Of a DNA stretch of 64,000 nt, positions 47,567-61,340 are shown one piece after another. The translations under genes were made by a program, and so were the position numbers. The notes under the pieces were generated by a model, which was not told the origin of the DNA, searched no databases, and saw nothing but the letters and a program-made list of their open reading frames with translations. Source of the stretch: Solea solea (Eukaryota > Chordata > Actinopteri > Pleuronectiformes > Soleidae); the NCBI RefSeq assembly GCF_958295425.1, contig NC_081147.1, forward strand, positions 7,501 through 71,500, in the 5' to 3' direction. Position 1 is the first letter of the stretch. Each line of letters opens with the position of its first letter.

Positions 47567-48339
47567 GACGTTTCATTGTCGGGAAATCTGAAGAGTGTTT
47601 TATTTTGAAGGTGATATCCGCCCGTTACGCGCGCAGCAGTTTCGCCGTCGCTCTTTACTACGGCCAGTCGAGCGTATACTTTTTCACATCGGAGAATTAC
47701 GCGGAGTTACGTGTCATCTCATGTTGTTTCCCGTTACGTCGTGCCTTCGGAAAGCATCGTCTGTAAGTTCCATGCCTGTCTAATGTCTGTCATAAAGACG
47801 CGCGTGTGTGTGTGATTGTATAAATACTGTGTTGTCATGTTAGCTTGCGCTCTCTGTTTAACTTACCGGAAGTTAGCTCGTATCGCCGGTACTTGCCGGC
47901 TCGTTTAAGGAGGAATGGGATTTTTATGCTTGTCCCCTTCGGTGCTGGTATATCTATATATATCTATATATATAGATATATATAGATATATATATCTATA
48001 TATATACCTGTGTTGTGTTTGCACTGTTTAAAATGCCATGTGTAGATTGAGTTTATGTGCAATTTGTGATTCCGCATTTTTAACATAGGCTTGTCTGTTT
48101 GTTTACATGCTGTTGTGTGGTAACATAATCCATTCACAATGTTTATTTGGACATTTCTGTTTCTGTGATATTTTATACAGTTTTACAAGAAAAAGGGAAA
48201 AAGAGAAAAGAAGGAAAGATGTTAAGTGGATTCTCTGTGAATACGACTAAAGATTCTCAAAGATAAACACTGTCGTTCTTGGACTTGTTAGCTATCTGTC
48301 AGCTTGTCTACGTCACAACACGGACACGTGGGACAGAAT
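47567..48339. mobile_element. Unidentified 773-bp insertion inside the Tc1 element
   Basis: Tc1-type terminal sequence breaks off after ACTTGTGT (47559-47566) and resumes at ACTTGAGT (48340-48347), an imperfect 8-bp direct repeat that looks like a target duplication. The insert is CpG-rich at its left (near 47620-47770), has a TATATC-rich palindromic stretch (47946-48008), and resembles a solo LTR in size and composition. No coding region is seen. Confidence 0.5.
47946..48008. repeat. TATATC/GATATA palindromic simple sequence
   Basis: Alternating TATATC and GATATA words form a near-perfect dyad ending in GGTATA / TATACC. Confidence 0.8.
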
Positions 48340-48477
48340 ACTTGAGTTGTCTTTGTCTAATATTTAAATTTGTTTGGAAATCTGAAACATTTAAGTGTGA
48401 CAAACATGCTAAAAAATAAGAAATCCAGAAGGGGACAAACACTTTTTCACACCAATGTATTTATATACGTGCGTGCG

Positions 48478-48740
48478 TGCGTGTGTGTGTGTGTGTATAT
48501 ATATACAGCGGTATACAAAAGTTTGGGCACCCCTTCATTTTAACATATGTTATACGTTATGGAAACAGAAACATCTCAGTGGTGAAATCATTTTTATTGG
48601 TCCAGCGGAAACATTTTTATGTGCATTTAAACAAAAATAGGCATGTGCATAAATTTGGGCACCCCAAAGAAATAGTTTTTTGAAATAATAACATGAGTTG
48701 TTGAAAGTCTTTGCTTTTATTGGTCAGATGAATAAACATG
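48478..48740. mobile_element. Tc1-type terminal fragment and (GT)n
   Basis: A (GT)n/(TA)n tract (48478-48507) is followed by CAGCGGTATACAAAAGTTTG GGCACCCC (broken here), a familiar Tc1-like terminus, and a GGGCACCCCAAAG copy near 48657. It lies just downstream of sqstm1. The minus-strand AATAAA at 48716-48721 could serve that gene. Confidence 0.6.
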
Positions 48741-48891
48741 TGATCGATGATGTCATAACTCATGTATTGATTAACAAGTGACAGAATCAAAGTATTGATT
48801 AACAAGAAGATGAATCAGTTAACGCATTGATTAACAAGTATTGATTATTGACTGAGCTCTGGCTGTCATTGACTAAGAACAGGTGATGACA

Positions 48892-52438
<3,547 letters not shown>

Positions 52439-52760
52439 GACGACGACTAACCGACGACTCACCAAGCAAACAGGACGGAATCACCGCGACGAAGCGAGTT
52501 AAGCAGAAGTGAAGTGAACCTGGTTCTTGTTCAGTTTAAGAACTAAACTGACTTTAACTGACGAACTTTGTGACGCAGCTTTAAATCCTCACTTTAATAT
52601 TTACTTCCGCCTCAGACGCTCCTCACGTCTGTATACGTAGCGGTGACGAGGCGACTTCTCATTGGTCCGATCCCTGAGCGCCGCCCTGTCGACCAATGAG
52701 ACCGAGGAATGACTCGGCACTTTTCGAAGAGGGAATTTCCGACAAAATAGTCATCAGTCA
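52439..52760 (-). promoter_or_regulatory. sqstm1 promoter/5'UTR with ARE-like site
   Basis: Upstream of the sqstm1 ATG. The plus strand has TGACTCGGC at 52710-52718, which fits the antioxidant response element core TGACNNNGC. Mammalian SQSTM1 is known to be induced by NRF2 through an ARE. CCAAT-type motifs (ATTGG near 52661, CCAAT near 52693) are also present. The transcription start is not determined. Confidence 0.45.
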
Positions 52761-53180
52761 TCGTTACAAGACAAAATGGTGGATGTTTACTGTGAAACAG
52801 TTACGTTCAAAGTATACAAAACGTAACTAACGTCACATTAGCACTTTTGTTCTGAACTTTGTTTCATCCAACGCTTTAGTCTGAGTTTCCTGTTATTACG
52901 TCATCACTCAGCATCCAATCAGCAGCAGAGTTAAGGTCAGGTGACAGTGACTCATCAGTCTTATGACATGAATGAGTCAGAGTCACAAGACAAACGTAAA
53001 CAACAGAGTATGAACACATCTGATCAATGATTGATGTTTATTAGTTTTATTTATATGGATCCTGTTGATTAATGACAAGTCATTTTTATGATCTCTCTTC
53101 CTGAGGATCCTGCTCTCTGATTGGTTCTTCTGATGGCGTTATTGAAACAGAAAACAAGCATTTCCATAGAATCAACAGAA
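52761..53180. other. Intergenic sqstm1-rnf4 spacer
   Basis: Contains an AP-1-like TGACTCA at 52948-52954 and otherwise unremarkable AT-rich DNA. The rnf4 poly(A) signal lies at its right edge. Confidence 0.4.
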
Positions 53181-53186
53181 TTTATT
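53181..53186 (-). terminator. Likely rnf4 poly(A) signal
   Basis: AATAAA on the minus strand, about 107 nt past the rnf4 stop codon. Confidence 0.55.
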
Positions 53187-53292
53187 TCTACTTTTCTTCA
53201 TCAGATAAAATGAACTGTCAGAAAACAAACTTTAAATAAAAAAGGTTCAGCAGCAACAAACAATCACTGGATAAGGTGTCACACTGATGATG

Positions 53293-55635
53293 TCAGATAT
53301 AGAGGGGGTGGTACTGGCGGTGTGTGAGTCTCTTCCTGCAGGTGGGACACGTGTGCGACGACGTCAGAGTGTCTCTCAAACACTGACTGCAGAACACGTG
53401 ACCACATTTAGTGGACACCACCAATCGGCCGCTTCCAACAATCTGTGGAGGACACCAAGAATCAATCACACACTGGGATGTTCCCGCCACACAAGACCAA
53501 GAACCAATCACACACACACACACACACACACAGGCCGTTTCTCAATATCCATACTTGTGCGTACTTGAGCGTACTTGCGTACTCCCGTACTTGTGAAAAC
53601 GTCATCAGCCTCAGTCCAAGTGCTGTTCCAATTCTCAAGTAAGCGAACAGCGAGGACGGTTCTCAAACCCGGAAATGTTCTCGCTCCGCCCATTTTTACC
53701 AAGTATGCATCGGAGGTGACTTAAGCGTACTTGGGATGGCCATGTATCCCAGAATACATTTGGGCGGAGCATAGCAGCAGATAATAGAAATATAAATCTG
53801 AAATAAATATTTTTCTGTGTCCCGGAACAAAGTTTTAACATCATTTGAGGCGAGAAATGAGTCATTTAGAATTCAAACATGTGGTTTGTGTATGAAGATA
53901 TGACGTATTTATAGTTTGGCAGCGACGTTTGTCGGAGGTGATCAGCGACGTTTGTCGGAGGTGATCAGCTCCGCCTCTGCGGGCGCTCGGCGCTCACTGT
54001 GCCCGGCACAGAGCAGCGTTACCTCGGCCTGTCCTGATGAAATGATCCGCTGGCTCAGACGTCGCTGTCATTAGATGCTCGGTGTGATCCATAGATTTGT
54101 TGTTGACGTGTTATTTTGTTTTTAATGGAAACGTTTTGACCTGACAGTTTGAAGGTTTGTATATTGTTAATGTTTTATTTATTTTAACTTTGAATTTTAG
54201 ATTTATATTAAAGTCGAGATTTATATTTAAATATAATATGTAAATATTAGATATGTATAGTATAGTATGTAGAGTAGTATATATTTGTACACGTACATAT
54301 ATGTCATACATACATATATATACATATATACTACTCTACAATGCTGTAATATATCTATTTTCCACATTGTATTATTTGTATTGTATATTTTAATAGAAAT
54401 ACATTAATAAATGAAGTTAAATATTTAAAATGTAAAAATAATAACAACATATAAATGCATTTATTAAAAGTATTTCATATGTTCATTTATCAACACTGTA
54501 GGTGGCGGTAATGAGGCTGCAGCACTTGGCGCCAGCCACCATTCAAACAGCAGAACAATACATACATACTTGCATACTTGAGTATTGAGAAACAACCACA
54601 TACTTGTGTACTCCCGTACTTGGCAAGTATATACTCCCAGCGTACTTCTCAAGTATATACTTCCCAAGTACGCAAGTACATACTTGCTTACTTGAGTATT
54701 GAGAAACGGCCACACACACACACAGGGATTGTTCCCGCCACACAAGAACCAATCACACACACACACACCGGGATTGTTCCTGCCACACAAGACCAAGAAC
54801 CAATCACACACCGGGATTGTTCCCGCCACACAAGAACCAATCACACACCGGGATTGTTCCCGCCACACAAGACCAAGAACCAATCATAGCAGAGCTGCTC
54901 TCTCACCTCTGAGTACGAGTCGAGACAAACGGGACAGCTGATCGTACCAGGAGTGGACCTGAGACAGACAGAGAGACAGACCTGAGGAGACTGAAGAAGT
55001 GTGGAAGACCATGATGTCACTGAGTCACAGGCTGAACTTTTCTTCATACTTTTGCTCCATGTTCAGACTAAAGCTTTTATCTTCAAATGTTTTCAGTCTG
55101 TGGCAAAAATAAAGGAAGTGACCTCACTCTTCTAATTTTGTATCTGATCAAATATACACACATTTTACATAATCATAGTAACCATATGCTGTATTTCCAC
55201 CGGCTCACGTTTAGGTTTCATCTTCCCTACAAAAAAAATCTCTGCACGGCTGCAGTGACTTTACACCAGACTCTGTAGTTGTTAGAGATTAAACCACAAG
55301 TTTAGGACTGTTAAGTGGTTTTAACTGAACCTGGTTCAGTGGTTTTAACTGATCTACAGTTCAGTGTTTGTGTGTGTGACGTGTTTGTGTGTGTGACGTC
55401 TCAAACACAGTACCTGGTACCCAAATAGTTACCAAGTCCTGAGAGATCAATCTCCTACCTGGTCACATGATCAGATGACATCACAGCAGCCCTGATGACA
55501 TTAGATGTGTCGTTGTCTTCATCACTGCTGACGACGTAACTCTCACCTGAGGACACTCTGCTGTTCTGAGGACCTGAGGACACGCGCACAGACAGACAAA
55601 TGTTAGCGCGCGCGTGCGCACAGACAGACAAATGT

Positions 55636-55671
<36 letters not shown>

Positions 55672-56395
55672 GGGAAACTTGTTTACCTTCGTCCACGAGC
55701 TGAATCACAGGAAACAAACAAAGAGAAGAAACAACAACAATGTTAGAACTGAACACAAGGAACCAAGGAAAGGAAGGGAAATAAATTCACTGATTAATGA
55801 AGTGGTGAGGTAGGTGGTGAAGTGGTTACCAGCACAGAGTCGTTGTGGGTCAGGTCGACCACAGCAGCCTCTGAGGCCTCACAGGTCAGATCCACCACCT
55901 CCTCCACACCTGCACAATCAATCAATCAATCATCACATCATTATTATTGATCCTGAATTCTTCTTTATTCTTCTGATCAGAGTATTGATGTGTACTGACT
56001 GTCCTCAGTGTTGTCCATCACATTGATGGTCTCTGTGGGGGCGGAGTCATCATCAGCCATTCTGTTAGCGTTAGCGACTCTGCTGGTCTTACTACTGCGT
56101 CTGGACACTAGGGGGCGTCCTGTGCACCTTCTCTTCCTCTGAGCCTGGACACAGAAACACGTCATCTGAAACTGAGACTCCTCCCACTGCATAATTAATC
56201 ATAAACCTCCAGAACCAGAACCACCTGAAGTCTGAGAGGTCAGATCGACAGAGAGGTCAGAGGTCAGAGAGACTGAGAGGTCAGAGAAACAGGTGCATGG
56301 TAAAGTTTACAATCACATGAGAAGATAAAAGTATCTGGAGCTGTGACGTTTCCCTCGTGATAAAACTGAAGAAAACAACTTACAGAGCTACTCAT
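53293..56395 (-). CDS. rnf4: RING finger protein 4, SUMO-targeted ubiquitin ligase
   Basis: Seven coding exons with matching phases: 56395-56384 (MSSS), 56144-56000, 55909-55830, 55699-55687 (13-nt microexon), 55573-55459, 54958-54907 and 53442-53293. The product is 188 aa, close to the mammalian length of 190. An N-terminal basic AQRKRR stretch is followed by SUMO-interaction motifs VVDLT (57-61) and VVDLT (69-73), and a third SIM-like YVVSSDED (96-103). The C-terminal RING is complete: C130, C133, C152, H154, C157, C160, C171, C174, and the protein ends HRQYHPLYI. RNF4 binds poly-SUMO chains and ubiquitylates the conjugates, acting in the nucleus on PML, DNA-repair and transcription factors. 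The last intron is invaded by a DNA transposon and minisatellite. Confidence 0.95.
53533..54711. mobile_element. DNA transposon (non-autonomous) with GGCCGTTTCTCAATA ends
   Basis: The left end GGCCGTTTCTCAATA and right end TATTGAGAAACGGCC are inverted repeats. Next to them are ACTTG/GTACTTGCGTACT-rich subterminal repeats on both sides. At 1179 bp it shows no transposase frame. Both ends abut CA repeats, so a target duplication cannot be read. Related pieces lie at 41195-41285, 44205-44560 and 58940-59212. The superfamily is not assigned. Confidence 0.8.
54712..54900. repeat. Minisatellite in last rnf4 intron
   Basis: Units of about 40-48 bp with CACACCGGGATTGTTCCCGC and ACACAAGACCAAGAACCAAT. 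Earlier copies lie at 53461-53532, so the transposon landed inside the array. Confidence 0.85.
55640..55672. repeat. (CA)n microsatellite
   Basis: About 15 CA dinucleotides in an rnf4 intron, close to the 13-nt microexon. Confidence 0.9.
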
Positions 56396-56520
56396 GTCAG
56401 AGACACCAGCGACTGTGAGGACACCGAGGACACCAGTGACAGTGAGGAAGACACCAGTGACAGTGAGGACACCGAGGACACCAGTGACAGTGAGGAAGAC
56501 ACCAGCGACTGTGAGGACCA
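56396..56520 (-). repeat. VNTR upstream of the rnf4 start codon
   Basis: Plus-strand units GACACCAGTGACAGTGAGGA alternate with GAAGACACC and CCGAGGACACC. They lie in the likely 5'UTR. The acidic plus-strand frame they create is incidental. Confidence 0.75.
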
Positions 56521-57320
56521 GAAACGGTTTGGTTCAGGTTTGCTGCTGACATACAATCTCTCAAAGGTTGGCGGTAAAGAATGACTCAGCAGAAAGTAAC
56601 GGGTTGCTGTTTCCGGTGTGCAGGTGTCACGTAGACTTTAGCGGGAGATTAAAGATGAAAAGATTTAACATCAAAGAAAAAAAACGCCGAATTATTCCCA
56701 CCGATTTGCTCATGCTAACGTTGCTAAATGCTACATTGCTGCTTCCGGTGCTTCTTCTTCTCTGACGGAAGTTGGTCGCGGCTTTAACCAGTGGTAGCAC
56801 CGCCCTCTGCAGGCTGTCAGAGGTGAGCGTTTGATCGCGATGATTTGATCATCAAATATAGTTTAAATTCGTAATTATTGATTAGTAGATATTTGGTTCA
56901 AGTTCAGTTTAATCGATCAGTTATTGAAGTATTTACCAGTGATGAGAAATACGTTTTATTTTAAATCACAAATTAATCAAATTTGTAAACGATCTTTCAG
57001 GTCGGTCACATTTAAGGGACATTTGTCTGACGTGTCTCTCAGTGTGAGACACGTCACACACCAGCGTCTTCTACATTTACTCCAGAATTATATCAAAGGT
57101 CTGCAACTATGTTGTATGTAAACACATCTATTTATTTTACATCACATCACTTTTAATGGATGTGATTTTTTAAGATGTTTTGGCTGATTAGACAGAACTG
57201 TGATTCAGGCCTTTGAACTGTAGGGGGCAGTGTTTGACCTCTCGGTGTACAGACTGAGTTTATTAAGAGAAGGAGAAGCAGGAAGAAGAAGGAGTTTGTG
57301 TGTGTTAAAACAGGGTTGTT
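56521..57320. other. rnf4 upstream region
   Basis: Probable rnf4 promoter near 56580-56830, then AT-rich DNA. A short hairpin GTGTCTCTCAGTGTGAGACAC lies near 57030-57050. No gene is seen. Confidence 0.4.
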
Positions 57321-57324
57321 CACA

Positions 57325-57412
57325 GTCCTGGTGTCCCACTGTCCTGCATGTTTGATGATCAGAGGAACACCCGAAACATGCAGGACAGTGGGACACCAGG
57401 ACCAGGACTGAG
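57325..57412. mobile_element. Foldback MITE
   Basis: The arm GTCCTGGTGTCCCACTGTCC TGCATGTTT (broken here) pairs with AAACATGCAGGACAGTGGGA CACCAGGAC around a roughly 24-nt loop. It is similar in style to the hAT-type MITE at 46165. Confidence 0.8.
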
Positions 57413-57637
57413 AAGGGTTAGATTGTCTCACAGGACCACACACCTTGTCTCCTGTCACTCAGTCTGACAAAGACAACAGTGTAGTGTTCAATCAGAAAGC
57501 TTGAATGTAGGTGGTAGGCGGGGCCACATCAACCACAAGATAACTTTTTTTATTTGAACCCATTACCCACAATCCAACAGTTCCTCATCTCTAAACAGGA
57601 TCACAACAGTGGTTTTAAACCAGGTTTTCTTCTTCAG

Positions 57638-57640
<3 letters not shown>

Positions 57641-57674
<34 letters not shown>
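57641..57674. repeat. (GT)n microsatellite
   Basis: About 16 GT dinucleotides. Confidence 0.9.
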
Positions 57675-57679
<5 letters not shown>

Positions 57680-57692
57680 CACAGACATACTT

Positions 57693-57775
57693 ATTACATT
57701 ACATTACATGTCATTTAGCAGACGCTTTTATCCAAAGCGACTTACAATAAGTGCATTTAAACATTTGGGTACAAA
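57693..57775 (-). mobile_element. SINE/LINE tail fragment (inverted)
   Basis: The minus strand reads TAAGTCGCTTTGGATAAAAG and GCGTCTGCTAAATGACATGT followed by (AATGT)n, the same tail as the SINE at 60912. The following 57776-58180 may belong to its parent element. No gene is seen there. Confidence 0.75.
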
Positions 57776-58181
57776 CAAGAGCTAGAAGTAAGAGCTTGAA
57801 GTAAGCCAAACTATAAAGTACTAGTCATAAGTGCGATGCATAAGCAAGTGATTTTTTTGGGGGGTTTTTTTGTCGTCGTCTTAGTCAAGGTAGAGTCGAA
57901 AGAAAAGTGTTTTCAGTCAGTGTCGGAACGTGTGGAGGCTTTTTGCTGTCCGGATGTCGATGGGGAGCGAATGAGTTGGGTGTCATCGGCGTAACTACGT
58001 ACTACTTATATCACAACTCTATTTATCTGTGATCAATTAAGCACAGATCGTTTTAATTATTGATTTTTAGCTAAGCTACAAAGACAGGAGAAAACAAATG
58101 GAATCAAAACATTTTCCCAACTTCATAATTTCATTTCCTTGAAATTAAAAGTCTGATTTTAGTTTCATGTTGAATTCAAAC

Positions 58182-58187
58182 TTTATT
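58182..58187 (-). terminator. Likely poly(A) signal of the selenoprotein T gene
   Basis: AATAAA on the minus strand, about 350 nt past the stop codon and beyond the SECIS. Confidence 0.5.
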
Positions 58188-58364
58188 TGACACAAATTTG
58201 ACAACATTCATAAGAAATCACATCTATGAAGCTAACAGTAGTACCGTAGTTTAATACATCAAACAAAACTAAACCTGAACCACAGTCCTCAGCCTGTCCG
58301 TCTGTAAACAGGTGCATCGTGGGTACTGTAGTGATGAGGTGTGACCGTGTGCAGAGGGTGTGCT

Positions 58365-58440
58365 CTTTAGTGGCGGATTAAATCTGGTGAGGCCCCGCAG
58401 AGTCTGCTTTAGGGCCAGACCTTCATGAACGCCAGCTGCT
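58365..58440 (-). ncRNA. SECIS element
   Basis: In the 3'UTR, minus strand: helix I pairing TGGCG/CGCCA, ATGA (58426-58423), a helix GGTCTGGCCC against GGGGCC..ACC, an AAA in the apical loop (TAAAGCAGACTCTGC, with a GCAGA/TCTGC mini-stem as in type II SECIS), and AGAT (58385-58382) completing the ATGA...NGAN quartet. This supports reading the TGA at 59758-59760 as Sec. Confidence 0.8.
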
Positions 58441-58534
58441 GAACGACACACTGAGCCAAGCACTGCTGAGGCGACGGGTGAAGGTACAACTCCGAGCCAA
58501 GTGCCACGATCATCACCTGAGGATGTACCTGTGT

Positions 58535-61340
58535 CTAAGAGGAGGAAAAGGTCATGTGATCCATCTGGTTCATCTTCAAGTGGTTGTCAAGGATCTGACA
58601 GAGTTCCTGGATGTTCGGAACGTAACCGGACTGAAGCTTGGACCAGACAGGAACATCTACGAAACGGGACGACAATCAGCGTTACACCAGGAAGTTACAA
58701 TCAGAGGGGACAACGATCTGCGTTACACCAGGAAGTTATGCTCAGAGGGGACAACAATCTGCGTTAAACCAGGAAGTTACACTCAGAGAGGGGACAACGA
58801 TCTGCGTTACACCAGGAAGTTACACTCAGAGAGGGGATACAAATCTGCGTTACACCAGGAAGTTACACTCAGAGGGGACAAAAATCTGCGTGACACCAGG
58901 AAGTTACACTCACAGAGGGGACAACAATCTGTGTTTGTTTTCTCTGCTGCTATGTTCCACCAAAATGCATTCTGGGATACATGGCTTTACCAAGTGCGCT
59001 TAAGTCACCACCCGATGCATACTGGGTAAAACGGGCAGAGCCAGAACACTTCCGGGTATGAGAACCGTACTCGCTGCTTGCGTACTTGAGAACTGTAACA
59101 GAGCGGACTGAGGCTGATGATGTTTCACAAGTACGGGAGTACGCAAGTACACACAAGTACGAAAGTACGCAAGTACACACGTGTGGGCAAGTGTGGATAT
59201 TGAGAAAGGGCCAGTGTTACACCACAATGTCATCAGAGTGAGTGATGTAATCAGTGATGTCATCAGAGTGAGTGATGTCATCAGACTCACCATTCAGAGT
59301 GACCTCGAAGGCTCCTGTCGACAAGAAGTGCGTCTCCATCATGTTGCAGAGGAAAAAAGCCATCAAACAGGAAAAGATCTGCACAAACGATGATATAATG
59401 TCAGTGCTGTTGCCATGGTAACTGCCCACAACATCACTGTAACAGTATCATTCTTCTAACCTTATTGTCCTGACTCCAGAACCAGGCTCTGGGAGTCTGG
59501 AAGGCGAGGAGGGGGAAGGGGTTTAGACCGCTTACAATGATGAGGATGGAGATGAGCTTCAGATACGAGATCAGCTGACCAACACACCTGTGGAGGGGGC
59601 GGAGTTAGGTTCTATGTCATCACAATCCACACTGATGTAGTCATGTCACAGCTCACCTGTTCAACGGGGTTGGGGGATAGTTCTCTCCCTCAATGTGGAC
59701 ATCTGGGTACAATCGGCTGACGGTCACAGAGTAGTCCTGGAAGGCCTTACTGTAACCTCAGGAGACACTGAAAGAGTGTGTGAGAGAGGTCTTTAAAGAC
59801 AGGTGAGGACGTGTGTGTGAGAGAGGTCTTTAAAGACAGGTGAGGACATGTGTGTGAGAGAAGTCTTTAAAGACAGGTGAGGACAGGTGTGTGAGAGAAG
59901 TCTTTAAAGACAGGTGAGGACAGGTGTGTGAGAGAGGTCTTTAAAGACAGGTGAGGACATGTGTGTGAGAGAAGTCTTTAAAGACAGGTGAGGACGTGTG
60001 TGTGAGAGAGGTCTTTAAAGACAGGTGAGGACATGTGTGTGAGAGAAGTCTTTAAAGACAGGTGAGGACAGGTGTGTGAGAGAGGTCTTTAAAGACAGGT
60101 GAGGACATGTGTGTGAGAAAAGTCTTTAAAGACAGGTGAGGACATGTGTGTGAGAGAGGTCTTTAAAGACAGGTGAGGACAGGTGTGTGAGAGAGGTCTT
60201 TAAAGACAGGTGAGGACATGTGTGTGAGAGAGGTCTTTAAAGACAGGTGAGGACAGGTGTGGGAGAGAGGTCTTTAAAGACAGGTGAGGACATGTGTGTG
60301 AGAGGGGTCTTTAAAGACAGGTGAGGACCTGTGTGGGAGAGAGGTCTTTAAAGACAGGTGTGTGAGAGGGGTCTTTAAAGACAGGTGAGGACATGTGTGT
60401 GAGAGAGGTCTTTAAAGACAGGTGAGGACAGGTGTGTGAGAGGGGTCTTTAAAGACAGGTGAGGACCTATGTGGGAGAGAGGTCTTTAAAGACAGGTGAG
60501 GACAGGTGTGTGAGAGGGGTCTTTAAAGACAGGTGAGGACAGGTGTGTGAGAGAGGTCTTTAAAGACAGGTGAGGACAGGTGTGTGAGAGAGGTCTTTAA
60601 AGACAGGTGAGGACAGGTGTGTGAGAGGGGTCTTTAAAGACAGGTGAGGACCTGTGTGGGAGAGAGGTCTTTAAAGACAGGTGAGGACAGGTGTGTGAGA
60701 GGGGTCTATAAAGACAGGTGAGGACGTGTGTGAGAGAGGTCTTTAAGGACAGGAGACTCTCCATCACCTTATCACGTGATAAACTGTATCATTAATTATT
60801 AACCAATAACTGTACTTTTGATAAACAATAATCGATTTCTTCTAAAGACCATGCATGTTTGTCCCCTTTTTGTTGCTGTTTCAATAATTGTATCAATATT
60901 TATTAAGGTAGGGGGTGGAGTGGCTCAGTGGTTAAGACCCTGGGTGCAAAGACTTCATGGTCGCAAGTTCAACTCCACCCCTGGCAGGTTGTAAGTCGCT
61001 TTCGATAAAAGCGTCTGCTAAATGACATGTAATGTAATGTAATGTAATATTTAACAACCAAAGTATAAAAACTATAATAAAATAATACCATTTACCCAGG
61101 GTTAGCCGATAGCTTAACGTGCTAACTCACTCACCAGTACTGGAACCTGAGCACCGGGCCGGAGTACACGGAGGATTTGGCGGGTTTCCCAGACTCAGTG
61201 GTTGGCGGAGACACACCGAGACTGTCGGTGGGAGAGTGACCGGGCTGTGGACTCGATCTACCGAGGTAAATGTCCCGGACCGTGAGGGCCGTGAAGAGCA
61301 GCAGAGCAACCAGGAGACCCGCCTGGCTGAACTCCGCCAT
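58535..61340 (-). CDS. selenot2: Selenoprotein T-like (ER thioredoxin-fold selenoprotein)
   Basis: Five exons, all phase-consistent: 61340-61135, 59767-59657, 59587-59461, 59378-59291 and 58656-58535, giving 217 aa with one internal TGA. The N-terminus (residues 1-27) is hydrophobic, a signal peptide or anchor. The redox motif CVSU is at 69-72, followed by GYSKAFQDY, IEGENYPPTPLNR, a hydrophobic helix around LISYLKLISILIIV, NKIFSCLMAFFLCNMMET, STGAFEVTLNDVPVWSKLQS and a short tail. This matches the SELENOT family (about 195 aa in mammals), which acts in ER redox homeostasis. The divergent N-terminus suggests the fish selenot2 paralogue rather than selenot1a/1b, a less certain assignment. Stopping at the TGA would lose the conserved family domain. 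A SECIS lies downstream. Confidence 0.92.
58668..58935. repeat. 41-bp minisatellite, about 6 copies
   Basis: The unit GTTACACCAGGAAGTTACAC plus TCAGAGGGGACAACRATCTG C recurs every 41 bp, from just inside intron 4 of the selenoprotein T gene. Confidence 0.88.
58940..59212 (-). mobile_element. Truncated GGCCGTTTCTCAATA-family transposon
   Basis: Shares AATGCATTCTGGGATACATG with 44205-44560 and ends TATTGAGAAAGGGCC at 59212, one terminal repeat with a mismatch. The other end is missing. Confidence 0.8.
59758..59760 (-). other. Selenocysteine (TGA) codon
   Basis: In-frame TGA at residue 72, in C-V-S-U-G. It is the fourth codon of exon 2 (the first is completed across the splice). Confidence 0.9.
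59776..60745. repeat. 37-bp minisatellite, about 26 copies
   Basis: The unit TCTTTAAAGACAGGTGAGGA then CATGTGTGTGAGAGAGG fills much of intron 1 of the selenoprotein T gene. Each unit contains the palindrome TCTTTAAAGA and an AGGTGAGGA splice-donor-like word. Confidence 0.93.
60912..61049 (+). mobile_element. tRNA-derived SINE
   Basis: The tRNA-like head has acceptor arms GGGTGGA / TCCACCC (60913-60919 and 60974-60980), an A box TGGCTCAGTGG and a B-box-like GTTCAACTCC. The body TAAGTCGCTTTCGATAAAAG and GCGTCTGCTAAATGACATGT is followed by (AATGT)n. The body is shared with a LINE-type tail in fish. Confidence 0.85.

Larger units (their letters stand above)
46617..48440 (-). mobile_element. Tc1/mariner element with degraded transposase, interrupted
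   Basis: The minus strand holds a Tc1-like transposase. The N-terminal DNA-binding helix-turn-helix region is at 47300-47100. A central part at 46932-46620 has WTDETKVE (first catalytic Asp) and DNDPKHTS (second). The third acidic residue is lost because the similarity stops near 46617. The terminal region reaches 48440 (GGGGACAAACACTTTTTCAC) once the 773-bp insertion at 47567-48339 is removed. It is inactive. Confidence 0.85.

Noticed and set aside
56357..56584. Acidic TSDSEEDTSD repeat protein on the plus strand
   Set aside because: It is the VNTR upstream of rnf4 read on the opposite strand and has no support beyond the repeat.
60913..60981. Genuine tRNA gene
   Set aside because: It has acceptor arms and A/B boxes but is followed by a SINE body and AATGT tail, so it is a SINE head.
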